40,548 nt of DNA from DATEEG01 sp035525055 (GCA_035525055.1 DATLEZ010000112.1:1-40548), one strand, 5' to 3'. Positions 8,058 through 16,005 are shown, counted from the stretch's first letter. Numbers and translations: made by a program. Notes: generated by a model from the letters alone, not told the origin.

Positions 8058-8315
8058 TCATCCTTCGCTCAACGGCCGTCTGGTCAGCGGGCCGACAAGT
8101 ATTTCATCGCCACGGCCCGCCTTCAACATCGAGATCAAATGGGCGAGATCGCGGCGAGCGCCGTCAAGTTCTTCTCCCTTCTCCCAGTCGAACTCACGGC
8201 CGAGGAAGGGCCAGTTCTCGCCCAGAGGCCAGCGACCGATCTGTCGACCGAGGGCGTCGATCTGAAGCAACATCTCCTCGATATCGGGAGGAAACGGATG
8301 CTCACCGTGTATCAC
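8058..8315 (-). CDS. Small hypothetical protein
   Basis: An 85-residue acidic reading frame from GTG 8315, sitting between the muconate-lactonizing-like gene (64 bases upstream) and the squalene-cyclase-like gene (51 bases downstream) with the same orientation. HGEHPFPPDIEEMLLQIDALG looks like a structured N-terminus, followed by WPLGENWPFLGREFDWEKGEEL and a helical end. No signal peptide or membrane segment. I do not recognise the family. Operon position and protein-like composition support it; the upstream frame has no ATG before a stop. Confidence 0.5.
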   Translation of the reverse strand: MIHGEHPFPPDIEEMLLQIDALGRQIGRWPLGENWPFLGREFDWEKGEELDGARRDLAHLISMLKAGRGDEILVGPLTRRPLSEG

Positions 8316-8378
8316 CAGGTCGGTAAGCGGGTTGTCTCCGTGTTTCCGTTCACCTTGCTACCTCTTGTCTGACCTCGG

Positions 8379-9464
8379 CTACGAAGCCAACGCCTTCACC
8401 ATCGTCTCGTCGACTTCGACTCCGAGACCGGGGCCGCTCGGTATGTTGAACACACCGTCGCTCATACGGATCGGTGATTGCGTCACGTCGGCGGCATTGC
8501 CCTGGTTGCCCGTGCTGCATCCAAAGCGGAGGTCGCTGATCGCCGCAGCGCAATGAAGGTTGGCGGCGGCGGCGATGCTCGATTCGGCGATCTTTCCCGC
8601 GAGGTTGATTTCGAGGCCAACGGTGTCGCACACCACCGCACCGCGCATGACCCCGCTGATCCCACCGAGCTTGATCAGCTTGAGGCTGACGCCGGCAACG
8701 GCAGTAGGGCCAAACGCGGCGATGTCTTGCAGCGAATGGGCGCTCTCGTCGGCACAGATCGGGATGTGGCTGGTGGCGGCAACTCTGGCGAGGGCCACGC
8801 GGTCGCGGGTGGGCTGCTCGATGTACCGGACCGGTAGGCCCTCGATAGCCCTCAGGAACCGCAACGATTCGTGCTCTCCCCAGCCGGCATTGACATCTCC
8901 GCAGATGACCACGTCGCTGGCTGCAGCAGCGATGGTGGTCAGGGTCTTGACTTCCACCAGGCCCTCTCCGATCCCCAGCTTCACCTTGAACCAGCGATAG
9001 CCCGACTCGTACTTGGCTTCGAAGGTGGCGAGATCGGAGTCGGGATCGCCGCTGCCGACCAGAGTCAGGGCCGGGACCTGCTGCCGGACGGCCCCACCAA
9101 GGAGGGCGTGGATGGGAAGCCCACTCGCCTTGCCAGCGATGTCATGCAACGCAATGTCGAGCGCCCCGATCGCAGTGGTGTTCTCAAAGACCCGCTGGCC
9201 GAGAGAGAGCCAGTGCTGAGTGCGGGCCAGTGGGTCTTTGCCCACCAGACTCGAGCCGAGGGCGTCGATCGAGGCCTTGATTCTTCCCTGGTTCTCACCG
9301 GTGAGATCGAAGGCCTCCACCCCCTCGCCCCAACCAACGATTCCCTCGTCGGTCGACACTTTCACCAGGACGTTGTTCGACTTCGTGATCGTGACGTGTG
9401 ACATCTGCACGGGCGTCGCCAGGGGAATCCCGACGGGAAAAGTCTCGACCGAAGTGATGCGCAC
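8379..9464 (-). CDS. Mandelate racemase/muconate lactonizing enzyme-family protein
   Basis: A 361-residue enolase-superfamily enzyme, full length. The N-terminal capping domain includes VETFPVGIPL and GWGEGVEAFDLTGE. The barrel carries the expected residues: KVKLG (general-base KxK), GDVNAGW (first Mg ligand), IEQPT (second, Glu), CADES (third, Asp) and SLKLIKLGG, the second-strand Lys typical of the muconate-lactonizing subgroup. It may catalyse cycloisomerisation, racemisation or dipeptide epimerisation; the substrate is not evident. GTG start at 9464 with GAGGAGA just upstream. It follows a second, distinct enolase-family gene by 53 bases. Confidence 0.9.
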   Translation of the reverse strand: MRITSVETFPVGIPLATPVQMSHVTITKSNNVLVKVSTDEGIVGWGEGVEAFDLTGENQGRIKASIDALGSSLVGKDPLARTQHWLSLGQRVFENTTAIGALDIALHDIAGKASGLPIHALLGGAVRQQVPALTLVGSGDPDSDLATFEAKYESGYRWFKVKLGIGEGLVEVKTLTTIAAAASDVVICGDVNAGWGEHESLRFLRAIEGLPVRYIEQPTRDRVALARVAATSHIPICADESAHSLQDIAAFGPTAVAGVSLKLIKLGGISGVMRGAVVCDTVGLEINLAGKIAESSIAAAANLHCAAAISDLRFGCSTGNQGNAADVTQSPIRMSDGVFNIPSGPGLGVEVDETMVKALAS

Positions 9465-9517
9465 CGAATCTCCTCAATCCAACGAGTCAACTCGAAGACT
9501 ACAAACCAGGACTGGGC

Positions 9518-10606
9518 TCAGGCTCGGCGGAACTTTGCGATGGCCTCTTCGGTGAACTCGACCCCGTGCCCGGGCACATCGGGCACCTCGATCGCTCCGT
9601 TGACCACTGGAAATCGGCGGGTCAGAAGGTCGGCCGGAATTAGCTCGGCGTACTCAGGCAAATATCCGGAAGGCGACGCTCCCACCAGGCTGATCGATAG
9701 CTCCGGCCAGAGATGGCTCGAGAGGGCCAACCGATAGGAGTCGGCCAGACTCGCGATCTTCCGGAACTCGGTTATCCCCCCGCACCGAGTCACATCGGGC
9801 TGTAGGTATGAGGCGGCCCGGAGGTCGCATATCTCCCGGAAGCCCCATCGGAAGTAGGCGTTCTCGCCGGCCGCCACCGGAACCGAGCTGGCAGCCGCTA
9901 CCTCACCGAGGTCGTCGACCGAGTCGGCTAGCACCGGCTCCTCGATCCAGGCAACGCCGTAGTCGGCCAGCATGAGGGAGGCTGCGACCGCCTCGCGGAC
10001 GGTGAACTGCTGATTGGCGTCGGCGAAAAGTGTGAAATTCTCTCCCATGGCATTCCGCAGCAGAGCGGTTCGTTCATGATCGCGACCGGCCCCGATCTTG
10101 TACTTGAAAGCGGTGATGCCCTGGGCGGCGAACGCTTCGCACTCGGCGACCATCTCCGTGTCGGTCAGGTTGAGCCAACCACCGCTCCCGTACACCGGCA
10201 CTGTCGTGCGGAAACCGCCGAGCAGCCGATGCAGGGGGAGCCCGGCGCTCTTGGCAAGGACGTCCCAGCAAGCGATGTCGACTGCTGAAAGAGCCCATAC
10301 TCCGAGACCACCCCGCATCCGGGCCTTGTTGGAACCCCACATTCGTTGCCAAAGGGCTTCGGGAGCCAGGGCATCCTGGCCGATCGCTAGCGGAGCAAGC
10401 TCCTGCTCGATGTACGGAACGATGGCCGCACTGGCCGCTCCACCGAGGCCGAGGTTGAAACCGAATCCGGTCGGCCCATCCTTGGTCTGCATCAACACCG
10501 TCACACAGTCGACATGGGTGTATCGGCCGAGAGCGCTCGCGATCGGCTTCGCCAGCGGAATGGGCATGGCGATGGCCTCGATCGACGCGATGGCCAGCTC
10601 GGGCAC
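9518..10606 (-). CDS. Mandelate racemase-like sugar-acid dehydratase or racemase
   Basis: A 362-residue enolase-superfamily enzyme of the mandelate-racemase subgroup. Visible active-site elements are FKYKIGAG (KxK), FADANQQF (Mg Asp), WIEEPV (Mg Glu), AAGEN (Mg Glu), QPDVTRCGGITEFRK (Asp of the His-Asp dyad) and SSHLWPELS (catalytic His). This set suits acid-sugar dehydratases or alpha-hydroxyacid racemases. The start is GTG 10606, preceded by GAGGAGG at good spacing; the open frame continues upstream but without family similarity. First gene of the minus-strand run down to about 6.3 kb, and divergent from the TctC-like gene, with 118 bases between them. Confidence 0.9.
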   Translation of the reverse strand: MPELAIASIEAIAMPIPLAKPIASALGRYTHVDCVTVLMQTKDGPTGFGFNLGLGGAASAAIVPYIEQELAPLAIGQDALAPEALWQRMWGSNKARMRGGLGVWALSAVDIACWDVLAKSAGLPLHRLLGGFRTTVPVYGSGGWLNLTDTEMVAECEAFAAQGITAFKYKIGAGRDHERTALLRNAMGENFTLFADANQQFTVREAVAASLMLADYGVAWIEEPVLADSVDDLGEVAAASSVPVAAGENAYFRWGFREICDLRAASYLQPDVTRCGGITEFRKIASLADSYRLALSSHLWPELSISLVGASPSGYLPEYAELIPADLLTRRFPVVNGAIEVPDVPGHGVEFTEEAIAKFRRA

Positions 10607-10724
10607 GGGTTCCTCCTCTTGCGTTTCGTGGATTCGGGGCCGGGATGGTATCGGTGCGATGCCAGGGTGTGATCTGATGATGCTTCTGATACCGTCGCCG
10701 GAGATCGAGAGAGAAGGGCTTTCG

Positions 10725-11648
10725 GTGGTGGACGGAGCGTGGCGACCAGGGCGCCCGGTGGTATTGATCGCCGGCACCCCGTCGGGAGGGGGTCAGGATC
10801 GGGCCGCTCGCGCTCTCGCGGCCTCGATGGGTTCGCTCCTCGGCGTGATGATCGCAGTCGTCAACGTTCCTGGCCGGGGAGGCGGCAACGGATGGGATCG
10901 GCTAGCTGGGGCGCCGCGAGATTCGCACCTTCTTTCGATCAGCTCACCGACTTTGATCACCAACCGATTGGTCGGAGCCGCTGACATCGATCATCGAAGC
11001 CTGACCGCACTGGCACTGCTTTGCACGGAGCACCTGGCGTTCGCTGTAGCCGAGGGCTCCTCGATCACGGATGGTTCCGACCTGATCGCGCGTTTGCTGT
11101 CGAAGGAGGGGCTCGTCACTGCATTTGCCACCGCAGTCGGCAACATGAATCACATTGCGCTGGCCCGTCTGGCTGCCCATGCCGGCGGTGGTGGCACCTC
11201 GCTACGGACCAGAGTTTTCGACTCGGCGCCAGAAGCGGTGACGGACCTCGTCATCGGCAACTCCGATCTTGCGGTCGTGTCGGCCGCAAGCGTGGTGAAC
11301 GAGGTGGAGAAGGGGCTGGTTCGGCTGGTGGCGGTGTCATCTCCGGTCCGGCTGGGAGGATCGTTGAGACTGGCGCCGACCTGGGAGGAGATGGGTGTCC
11401 CGTGCACAATCGGAACATGGCGAGGGGTGGTGGCCCCACCGGGCCTGACATCCGAGCAAATTGAAAACTGGGAGCGGGCGATCCTCGCCGCGACTGCGGG
11501 CGGCGAGTGGAAAGCGGCTCTCCATCGGTACCTTTGGACGCCGTCGGTGCTCGGGGCGGGAGCTACCCGCGCCTTCCACACCGAACAGGCCGACCTGTTG
11601 TCCCTTGCTTTGACAGACCTCGGGATGGTGGCGGTCGCCCGTGGCTGA
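10725..11648 (+). CDS. TctC/Bug-type tripartite tricarboxylate transporter receptor-like protein without signal peptide
   Basis: About 307 residues resembling the periplasmic receptor of tripartite tricarboxylate transporters: RPVVLIAGTPSGGGQDRAAR matches the family's PFAAGGGxD loop, NVPGRGGGNGWDR its NRPGAGG block, and the end has GTWRGVVAPPG followed by the usual C-terminal helices. These receptors normally have a Sec signal; here the domain begins within ten residues of the start with no hydrophobic leader, and no TctA or TctB gene is near. AGAAGGG lies six bases before GTG 10725; ATGs at 10659, 10677 and 10680 are alternatives but add no signal sequence. It overlaps the LigB-like gene by eight bases, so a cytoplasmic role linked to ring cleavage is possible. 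Confidence 0.7.
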   Translation: MVDGAWRPGRPVVLIAGTPSGGGQDRAARALAASMGSLLGVMIAVVNVPGRGGGNGWDRLAGAPRDSHLLSISSPTLITNRLVGAADIDHRSLTALALLCTEHLAFAVAEGSSITDGSDLIARLLSKEGLVTAFATAVGNMNHIALARLAAHAGGGGTSLRTRVFDSAPEAVTDLVIGNSDLAVVSAASVVNEVEKGLVRLVAVSSPVRLGGSLRLAPTWEEMGVPCTIGTWRGVVAPPGLTSEQIENWERAILAATAGGEWKAALHRYLWTPSVLGAGATRAFHTEQADLLSLALTDLGMVAVARG

Positions 11649-12486
11649 GATCGTGCTGACGATGGGTGTTCCGCATACCCCTCTCCTCTGGAGAGCGCTG
11701 CGAGAGCCTGTCCCCTCCGATCTCGCGGGTGTCGCAGCGAACTTCTCCAGGTTCAGGTCGTTGCTCACTACTGCGCGTCCTGACGTCCTGGTTGTCGTGG
11801 CGTCGGATCATCTTCGGTCGATTGTGACCTCGAACATGCCTGCCTTTTTGATCGGCAAGGCCACCGAGATCAGGGGAGCTCTGCCCAGCGAGCAACGCGC
11901 CTTCGGGCTTCCGGCCTCGATAGTTCCAGGTCATCCCGACCTGGCCGCTCATCTCCTGGGTGGCCGCCAGCTCCCCGCCGGCTTCGACTTTTCCTTCTCC
12001 GACGAGCCCTGGCTTGACCATTCCTTCATGATTCCGTTGCTCTACCTGACACCGGGACTCGACATTCCGATCGTGCCCATCCACACCAACACCAACGCTC
12101 CTCCGATCCCTCTGGCAACTCGTTTCCGCGCCCTCGGGTCATATTTGCGCGAGGCGATCGCCGCCTTGGCCGTCCCCCTTCGGGTGGCGGTCATTGGGAC
12201 CGGTCACCTGTCCTTCGAGCTAGGAGGGCCGCGACAGTTCTCAGGCACGAGCCTTGATCCGGAGTTCGATGACCTCGTGTTGGATTGCTTCAGGCAAGGT
12301 GATGTCGTGCGCCTGCTCGAAGTCGCCACCTATGACCGGATGCTCGCCGCAGGGAACCTGACTTTTCAATTCCTCAACTTCATCACATGCCTGTCGGCCA
12401 GCGGCGAGACCGCTGCTACGACGGTCGAAGCGACTCCGTCTCGGTTTGGCAGTGAGCCCTTCCTGGCTTGGAGCAGTGACCGATGA
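11641..12486 (+). CDS. Class III extradiol ring-cleavage dioxygenase, catalytic (LigB-like) subunit
   Basis: A 281-residue LigB-family protein. The two iron histidines are visible (VPHTP, His12; ASDHLRS, His57), as are the DHSFMIPL helix (His127) and the catalytic IGTGHLSFE (His189). Where LigB has its iron-binding Glu on the late helix, this protein has Gln243 in TFQFLNFI (codon CAA). That may alter or abolish iron binding, or reflect a substrate variant. GTG 11641 overlaps the TctC-like gene by eight bases and the stop overlaps the LigA-like start in ATGA, so the three genes are translationally coupled. Expected reaction: O2-dependent opening of a catecholic ring; substrate unknown. Confidence 0.85.
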   Translation: MAEIVLTMGVPHTPLLWRALREPVPSDLAGVAANFSRFRSLLTTARPDVLVVVASDHLRSIVTSNMPAFLIGKATEIRGALPSEQRAFGLPASIVPGHPDLAAHLLGGRQLPAGFDFSFSDEPWLDHSFMIPLLYLTPGLDIPIVPIHTNTNAPPIPLATRFRALGSYLREAIAALAVPLRVAVIGTGHLSFELGGPRQFSGTSLDPEFDDLVLDCFRQGDVVRLLEVATYDRMLAAGNLTFQFLNFITCLSASGETAATTVEATPSRFGSEPFLAWSSDR

Positions 12487-12818
12487 GCAAGTACATGATC
12501 AACAAGCTTCTTTGGGAAGTTGAGGCCAGCGAAGAATCTCTAAGTGCTTTTGTCGACGACTCCCGCGGTTTCATCGATCGGTGGGAGAGCACCGAGCCGC
12601 TGCCGCCGTACCCGTCCGGGGGGACTCTCACCTCCGAGGAGCGGATCGCGTTCGAATCCTGGGATTACGCGTCGCTGTACCGCATGGGCGCTCATCCGTT
12701 TCTCCTCTGGCAGTTTGCCCGGGCGGTGTGGGTTCCGAACCGTATGGAAGCGCACGAGTTCATAGCTGCCTATCGAATCGGAGTGGCCGAGCACGGCCAC
12801 CCCGATTTTGCCACCTGA
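12483..12818 (+). CDS. Extradiol dioxygenase small (LigA-like) subunit
   Basis: A 111-residue all-helical protein of the LigA family, normally the small subunit that caps the active site of LigB-type dioxygenases. Typical features are MINKLLWEVE at the start, the segment LTSEERIAFESWDYASLYRMG and the AHPFLLWQFARAV block. ATG 12483 overlaps the stop of the catalytic subunit by four bases, giving equal expression. The stop codon lies inside a hairpin that also contains the stop of the convergent dehydrogenase gene. Last gene of the operon. Confidence 0.85.
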   Translation: MSKYMINKLLWEVEASEESLSAFVDDSRGFIDRWESTEPLPPYPSGGTLTSEERIAFESWDYASLYRMGAHPFLLWQFARAVWVPNRMEAHEFIAAYRIGVAEHGHPDFAT

Positions 12819-12832
12819 CGTCGATCAGGTGG
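12811..12832. terminator. Hairpin holding both stop codons of convergent genes
   Basis: CCACCTGA (12811-12818) and TCAGGTGG (12825-12832) are perfect 8-base arms around a 6-base loop. The TGA of the LigA-like gene ends the left arm, and the minus-strand stop of the dehydrogenase begins the right arm. No T-run follows on either strand. A shared bidirectional terminator is the simplest reading. Confidence 0.5.
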
Positions 12833-13769
12833 TGAGGACCCGGATCGGCGTCCCTGCCTGCCAGGCCGCGATGTCTTCCACTGCCTCCGAGTAGAACACC
12901 CGGTAAGTGGCATCGGTGACGTAGCCGATGTGGGGGGTCGCCAGAATCTTGTGGTGGGTTCGCAGGCGGTCGTCGGGCGGAAGCGGTTCAACGTCGAACA
13001 CGTCGATTCCGGCTCCGGCCAGAGCGCCCGAGTCGAGCGCGGCAAGTAAAGCGGCGGTGTCAACAATCTCACCACGGGAGGTGTTGATGAGATACGCAGT
13101 CGGCTTCATCTTGTCGAGATCGGCCTCTCCGATAAGACCCCGGGTCCGATCGCTAAGTCTCAGATGAATGGATACGAAGTCTGACTCGGCGAGGAGGGTT
13201 TCCTTGTCCACCAATCGTGCGCCAACCTCCTCTGCGCGCTCGGGGAGTAGGTTCTGACTCCAGGCGATCACGTCCATTCCGAACGCACTCCCATAGCGGG
13301 CCACTTTGGCTCCCAGCTTCCCGAGGCCGACCACTCCGAGAGTCGAGCTCCGAAGGTCGCGGCCAATCCTTTTCTGCCAGCCACCCTCCGCAACGGACCC
13401 GGCCTCCAAGATCAGGTTTCGGCTCAAGGCGAGCACCATTCCGAAGGCAAGTTCGGCGGTGGCAACGCCCGGCGAGTTGGTGCCGGACACGTTTATGCCC
13501 AGGTCGGTGGCGGCTTTGACATCGATCGAGGCGTTTCTCATCCCGGTCGTCACCAGCAAGCGGAGGTTGGGAAGGAGCGCTAGGAGCGGGCGCTGAAACG
13601 GAGTTCGTTCTCGCATGGCAACGATGACGTCGAATCCCACGAGTCGGGCAATCAAGGCTTCGTCGTCGGCGAGATGATCCGGGAAGAAGGTCACTTCCGC
13701 TGCGAGGTTGCCCCAGTCGGCATAAGAGGCAGCTATCTCCTGGTAGTCGTCAAGCACCGCCACCCGCAT
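12825..13769 (-). CDS. D-2-hydroxyacid dehydrogenase (phosphoglycerate dehydrogenase-like)
   Basis: A 314-residue NAD-dependent dehydrogenase. It begins MRVAVLDDYQE, has the nucleotide loop VVGLGKLGAKVA near residue 145, the catalytic Arg in NTSRGEIVD, the Glu in DVFDVEPLP and the His in TPHIGYVT, which together make the Arg-Glu-His triad. Expected role: reversible oxidation of a D-2-hydroxyacid to the 2-keto acid. ATG 13769 is preceded by GAGGAG; the slightly longer reading from 13796 lacks such a site. Divergent from the SDR gene with 77 bases between them and convergent with the dioxygenase operon, so it may act on products from either. Confidence 0.9.
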   Translation of the reverse strand: MRVAVLDDYQEIAASYADWGNLAAEVTFFPDHLADDEALIARLVGFDVIVAMRERTPFQRPLLALLPNLRLLVTTGMRNASIDVKAATDLGINVSGTNSPGVATAELAFGMVLALSRNLILEAGSVAEGGWQKRIGRDLRSSTLGVVGLGKLGAKVARYGSAFGMDVIAWSQNLLPERAEEVGARLVDKETLLAESDFVSIHLRLSDRTRGLIGEADLDKMKPTAYLINTSRGEIVDTAALLAALDSGALAGAGIDVFDVEPLPPDDRLRTHHKILATPHIGYVTDATYRVFYSEAVEDIAAWQAGTPIRVLTT

Positions 13770-13846
13770 CACACTCTCCTCGCGTTCCGGTCTCACCTTC
13801 GGCTGTCTCCTACGATCAGAGCAGTTCCAATCGGGAGAGTAAGCAG

Positions 13847-14626
13847 GTGGATCTTGGCATCAGCGGGCGCAAGGCATTGCTCACGGCTTCGAGCCGTGGT
13901 CTGGGGCGGGCTTGTGCGGTGGCGCTCGCCGGTGAAGGCGTCAACGTAACCATCAACGGTCTCAACGGGGAGAATCTGGCCCGAACCGCCGGAGAGATTC
14001 GCTCGCTCACCAGCGTTGAGGTCTTGACAGTGGTGGCAGACATCAACACCGCCGAAGGACGCCAGCAACTGCTGGAGGTGTGCCCCGATCCCGACATCCT
14101 CGTGAACAACAACTGGGGTCCGCCGCCTGGTCGATGGGAGGACTTCGAGTACGGGGACTGGCTGCAAGCAGTGGAGTCGAACATGCTGGCTCCGATCATG
14201 ATGATCAAGGGAGTGATTGACGGCATGAAGGCCCGCCGGTTCGGTCGCATCGTCAACATCACATCGCAGATGGTGAAGTCGCCCTTCGGGGTGATGGGGC
14301 TCTCGGCCGGCGCCCGGACCGGCCTTACAGCCGCCGCCAAGGTCCTCTCGAGAGAGGTCGCCGAGTTCAATGTCACCATCAACAACCTCTTGCCAGAGCG
14401 GATCGATACCGAGCGCCAGGTCTATATGGCACGAAAGCGGGCCGAGTCGGCGGGGATCACCTACGAGGAGGCTCGCCGGGAGATCGTCGACAGCATCGCC
14501 GCCAAGCGGATGGGCCGTCCCGAGGAGTTCGGAGCCGCCTGTGCGTTCTTTTGTAGTGAGCAGGCGAGCTACATCTCGGGTCAGAATCTTCAACTTGACG
14601 GTGGCACGTACCGCGGCGTGTTCTGA
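13847..14626 (+). CDS. Short-chain dehydrogenase/reductase lacking the canonical Tyr-Lys pair
   Basis: A 259-residue Rossmann protein with an SDR coenzyme loop (TASSRGLGRACA), an NNN motif in VNNNWGPPPG, the active-site Ser region (VNITSQMVKSP) and the usual ending SYISGQNLQLDGG. Where the family has YxxxK, this protein reads GLSAGARTGL, so both the catalytic Tyr and Lys are replaced. I recall related FabG-like sequences with GLSNGAR at this place, so it seems a subfamily trait rather than damage; the catalytic mechanism, if any, is unclear. GTG 13847 has GGAGAG seven bases upstream. The luciferase-like gene follows 66 bases later, probably in the same transcript. Confidence 0.85.
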   Translation: MDLGISGRKALLTASSRGLGRACAVALAGEGVNVTINGLNGENLARTAGEIRSLTSVEVLTVVADINTAEGRQQLLEVCPDPDILVNNNWGPPPGRWEDFEYGDWLQAVESNMLAPIMMIKGVIDGMKARRFGRIVNITSQMVKSPFGVMGLSAGARTGLTAAAKVLSREVAEFNVTINNLLPERIDTERQVYMARKRAESAGITYEEARREIVDSIAAKRMGRPEEFGAACAFFCSEQASYISGQNLQLDGGTYRGVF

Positions 14627-14641
14627 TCGCGGCGTGTTCTG
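14612..14641 (+). repeat. 14-base tandem duplication across the SDR stop codon
   Basis: CGCGGCGTGTTCTG occurs at 14612-14625 and again at 14628-14641, a 16-base period. The first copy contains the last codons and part of the SDR stop. It looks like a small slippage or duplication event; no role is evident. Confidence 0.7.
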
Positions 14642-14692
14642 GTCGACTGGGCGCGCGTCTACCGTGCCTTTTCGCCATTCCGAGGAGGTTCC

Positions 14693-15523
14693 ATGACGCG
14701 CTACGCAATCAAGACCCCGCCCCATCACGGTCAATGGGGCGAGTATCTCGACATCTGGCGAGAGGCCGATCAGATCGAGACCTTCGAGTCGGCCTGGAAC
14801 TTCGACCACTTCTACCCGACTTCGGAACCATTCGATGGTCCATGTCTCGAGGGCTGGACGATGCTCGCCGCGCTCGCGCAAGCGACGTCGCGTCTCCAGC
14901 TTGGATGCATGGTGAGCGCCGTTCCCTACCGGCATCCGGCGGTGATCGCCAACATGGCCGCCACGATCGACGTCATCAGTGGCGGTCGGTTCGTACTGGG
15001 ATTGGGTGCGGGATGGCACGAAATCGAGTCGGCCGCCTACGGCCTGCCTCTCGGCACGATGAAGGGGCGGATGGACCGCTTCGAGGAGGGCGTCGAGGTG
15101 GTGCTGTCTCTGTTGACCAAGGATGAGACCACGTTCCAGGGCAAGTACTACCAACTGGCCAACGCTCGCTGCGAGCCGAAGGGCCCGCAACAACCGCCAC
15201 CGCTGGTGATCGGAGGCGTCGGGAAGCGTCGCACACTCCGGGTGGTGGCGCGATATGCCCAGATGTGGGACTCGCTCTTCGTTCCCCCGGCGGAATGGCC
15301 GGCGCTGCACCAGGTTCTGGTGGAACATTGCGAGGAGGTCGGTCGGAACTCTTCCGAGATCACCTCTGTCACCCACGTCAAATTCACCGGTGGCGACGAT
15401 CCCAAACAACTGGCGGAGAAGGCTGCCGCCTACGGCGAGGCGGGAGTCGACCTGGTCGTATTCTCGATGTTCGCCCCCCTGACCGCGGCAAGCCTGGAGC
15501 CGTTGGCCGCGGCGTTGCACTAG
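14693..15523 (+). CDS. LLM-class (luciferase-like) F420-dependent oxidoreductase
   Basis: A 276-residue TIM-barrel protein of the bacterial luciferase superfamily. Conserved blocks are WNFDHFYP near residue 40, LQLGCMVSAVPYRHPAVIA, the GGRFVLGLGAGWHEIE phosphate region and PPLVIGGVGKRRTLRVVARYA. In actinobacteria such proteins mostly use coenzyme F420; FMN is the alternative. The substrate is unknown. Ribosome site GAGGAGG eight bases before ATG 14693. It follows the SDR gene and is convergent with the cupin gene. Confidence 0.9.
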   Translation: MTRYAIKTPPHHGQWGEYLDIWREADQIETFESAWNFDHFYPTSEPFDGPCLEGWTMLAALAQATSRLQLGCMVSAVPYRHPAVIANMAATIDVISGGRFVLGLGAGWHEIESAAYGLPLGTMKGRMDRFEEGVEVVLSLLTKDETTFQGKYYQLANARCEPKGPQQPPPLVIGGVGKRRTLRVVARYAQMWDSLFVPPAEWPALHQVLVEHCEEVGRNSSEITSVTHVKFTGGDDPKQLAEKAAAYGEAGVDLVVFSMFAPLTAASLEPLAAALH

Positions 15524-15547
15524 CCGAGGTCGCTCAGCCTCCCTCGG
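15524..15547. terminator. Possible hairpin between convergent genes
   Basis: CCGAGG (15524-15529) pairs with CCTCGG (15542-15547) across a 12-base loop, between the luciferase-like stop and the cupin 3' end. Short arms and no T-run, so weakly supported. Confidence 0.3.
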
Positions 15548-15935
15548 GCCCGCTTTCGTAGGCGTCGTCTGAAACTGGCCGGGTGTCCCAGACGGTGGCG
15601 CCGCCGGTGGTCAGCGACAGGTGCATCATGTACGAAGTTGGTGAGGCTCCGTGCCAGTGCATTTCACCGGGCGGGGCGAACACCACATCCCCCGGGCTGA
15701 TCTCAACGACGTCACCATTGGCGGTGCCGACGCGGCCCGCTCCGGAAGTCACGTACAAGACCTGGCCCTCGGGATGGGAGTGCCAGTAGGTGCGAGCACC
15801 CGGTTCGAACATCACTGCGAGGGCGGTAAGGCTCCTATCCGAGTCTCTCGAGAGGGGGCTGGACCACACCGTCCCGGTGAAAGTCGTGGCCGGATTCCGG
15901 TTCCATTGCAGTCGCTCCGCCGGGGTGTGATCCAT
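15534..15935 (-). CDS. Single-domain cupin protein
   Basis: A 133-residue cupin. The first metal motif is visible as YWHSHPEGQVLYVTSG (His-x-His with the downstream Glu), and the second as GDVVFAPPGEMHWHG with its His. This is the normal size for small cupins that act as dioxygenases, lyases or ligand sensors, often next to aromatic-catabolism genes, as here. ATG 15935 is preceded by AGGAGAG; the open frame continues upstream without cupin similarity. Convergent with the luciferase-like gene and divergent from the broken lipoprotein gene. Confidence 0.85.
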   Translation of the reverse strand: MDHTPAERLQWNRNPATTFTGTVWSSPLSRDSDRSLTALAVMFEPGARTYWHSHPEGQVLYVTSGAGRVGTANGDVVEISPGDVVFAPPGEMHWHGASPTSYMMHLSLTTGGATVWDTRPVSDDAYESGPEGG

Positions 15936-16005
15936 CAACTCTCCTTGGCCTGTTTGATCGCCTGGTGGGGCGAGACTATCCGCCGACCGGCCATAGGCTT
16001 GGGTG

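Noticed and set aside
10098..10724. Long plus-strand open frame upstream of the TctC-like gene
   Set aside because: It lies opposite the well-supported enolase-family gene and its translation has no family pattern; it is a shadow frame.
12645..12670. tRNA T-loop-like sequence (GTTCGAATCC)
   Set aside because: It lies inside the LigA-like coding region and no cloverleaf can be formed around it.
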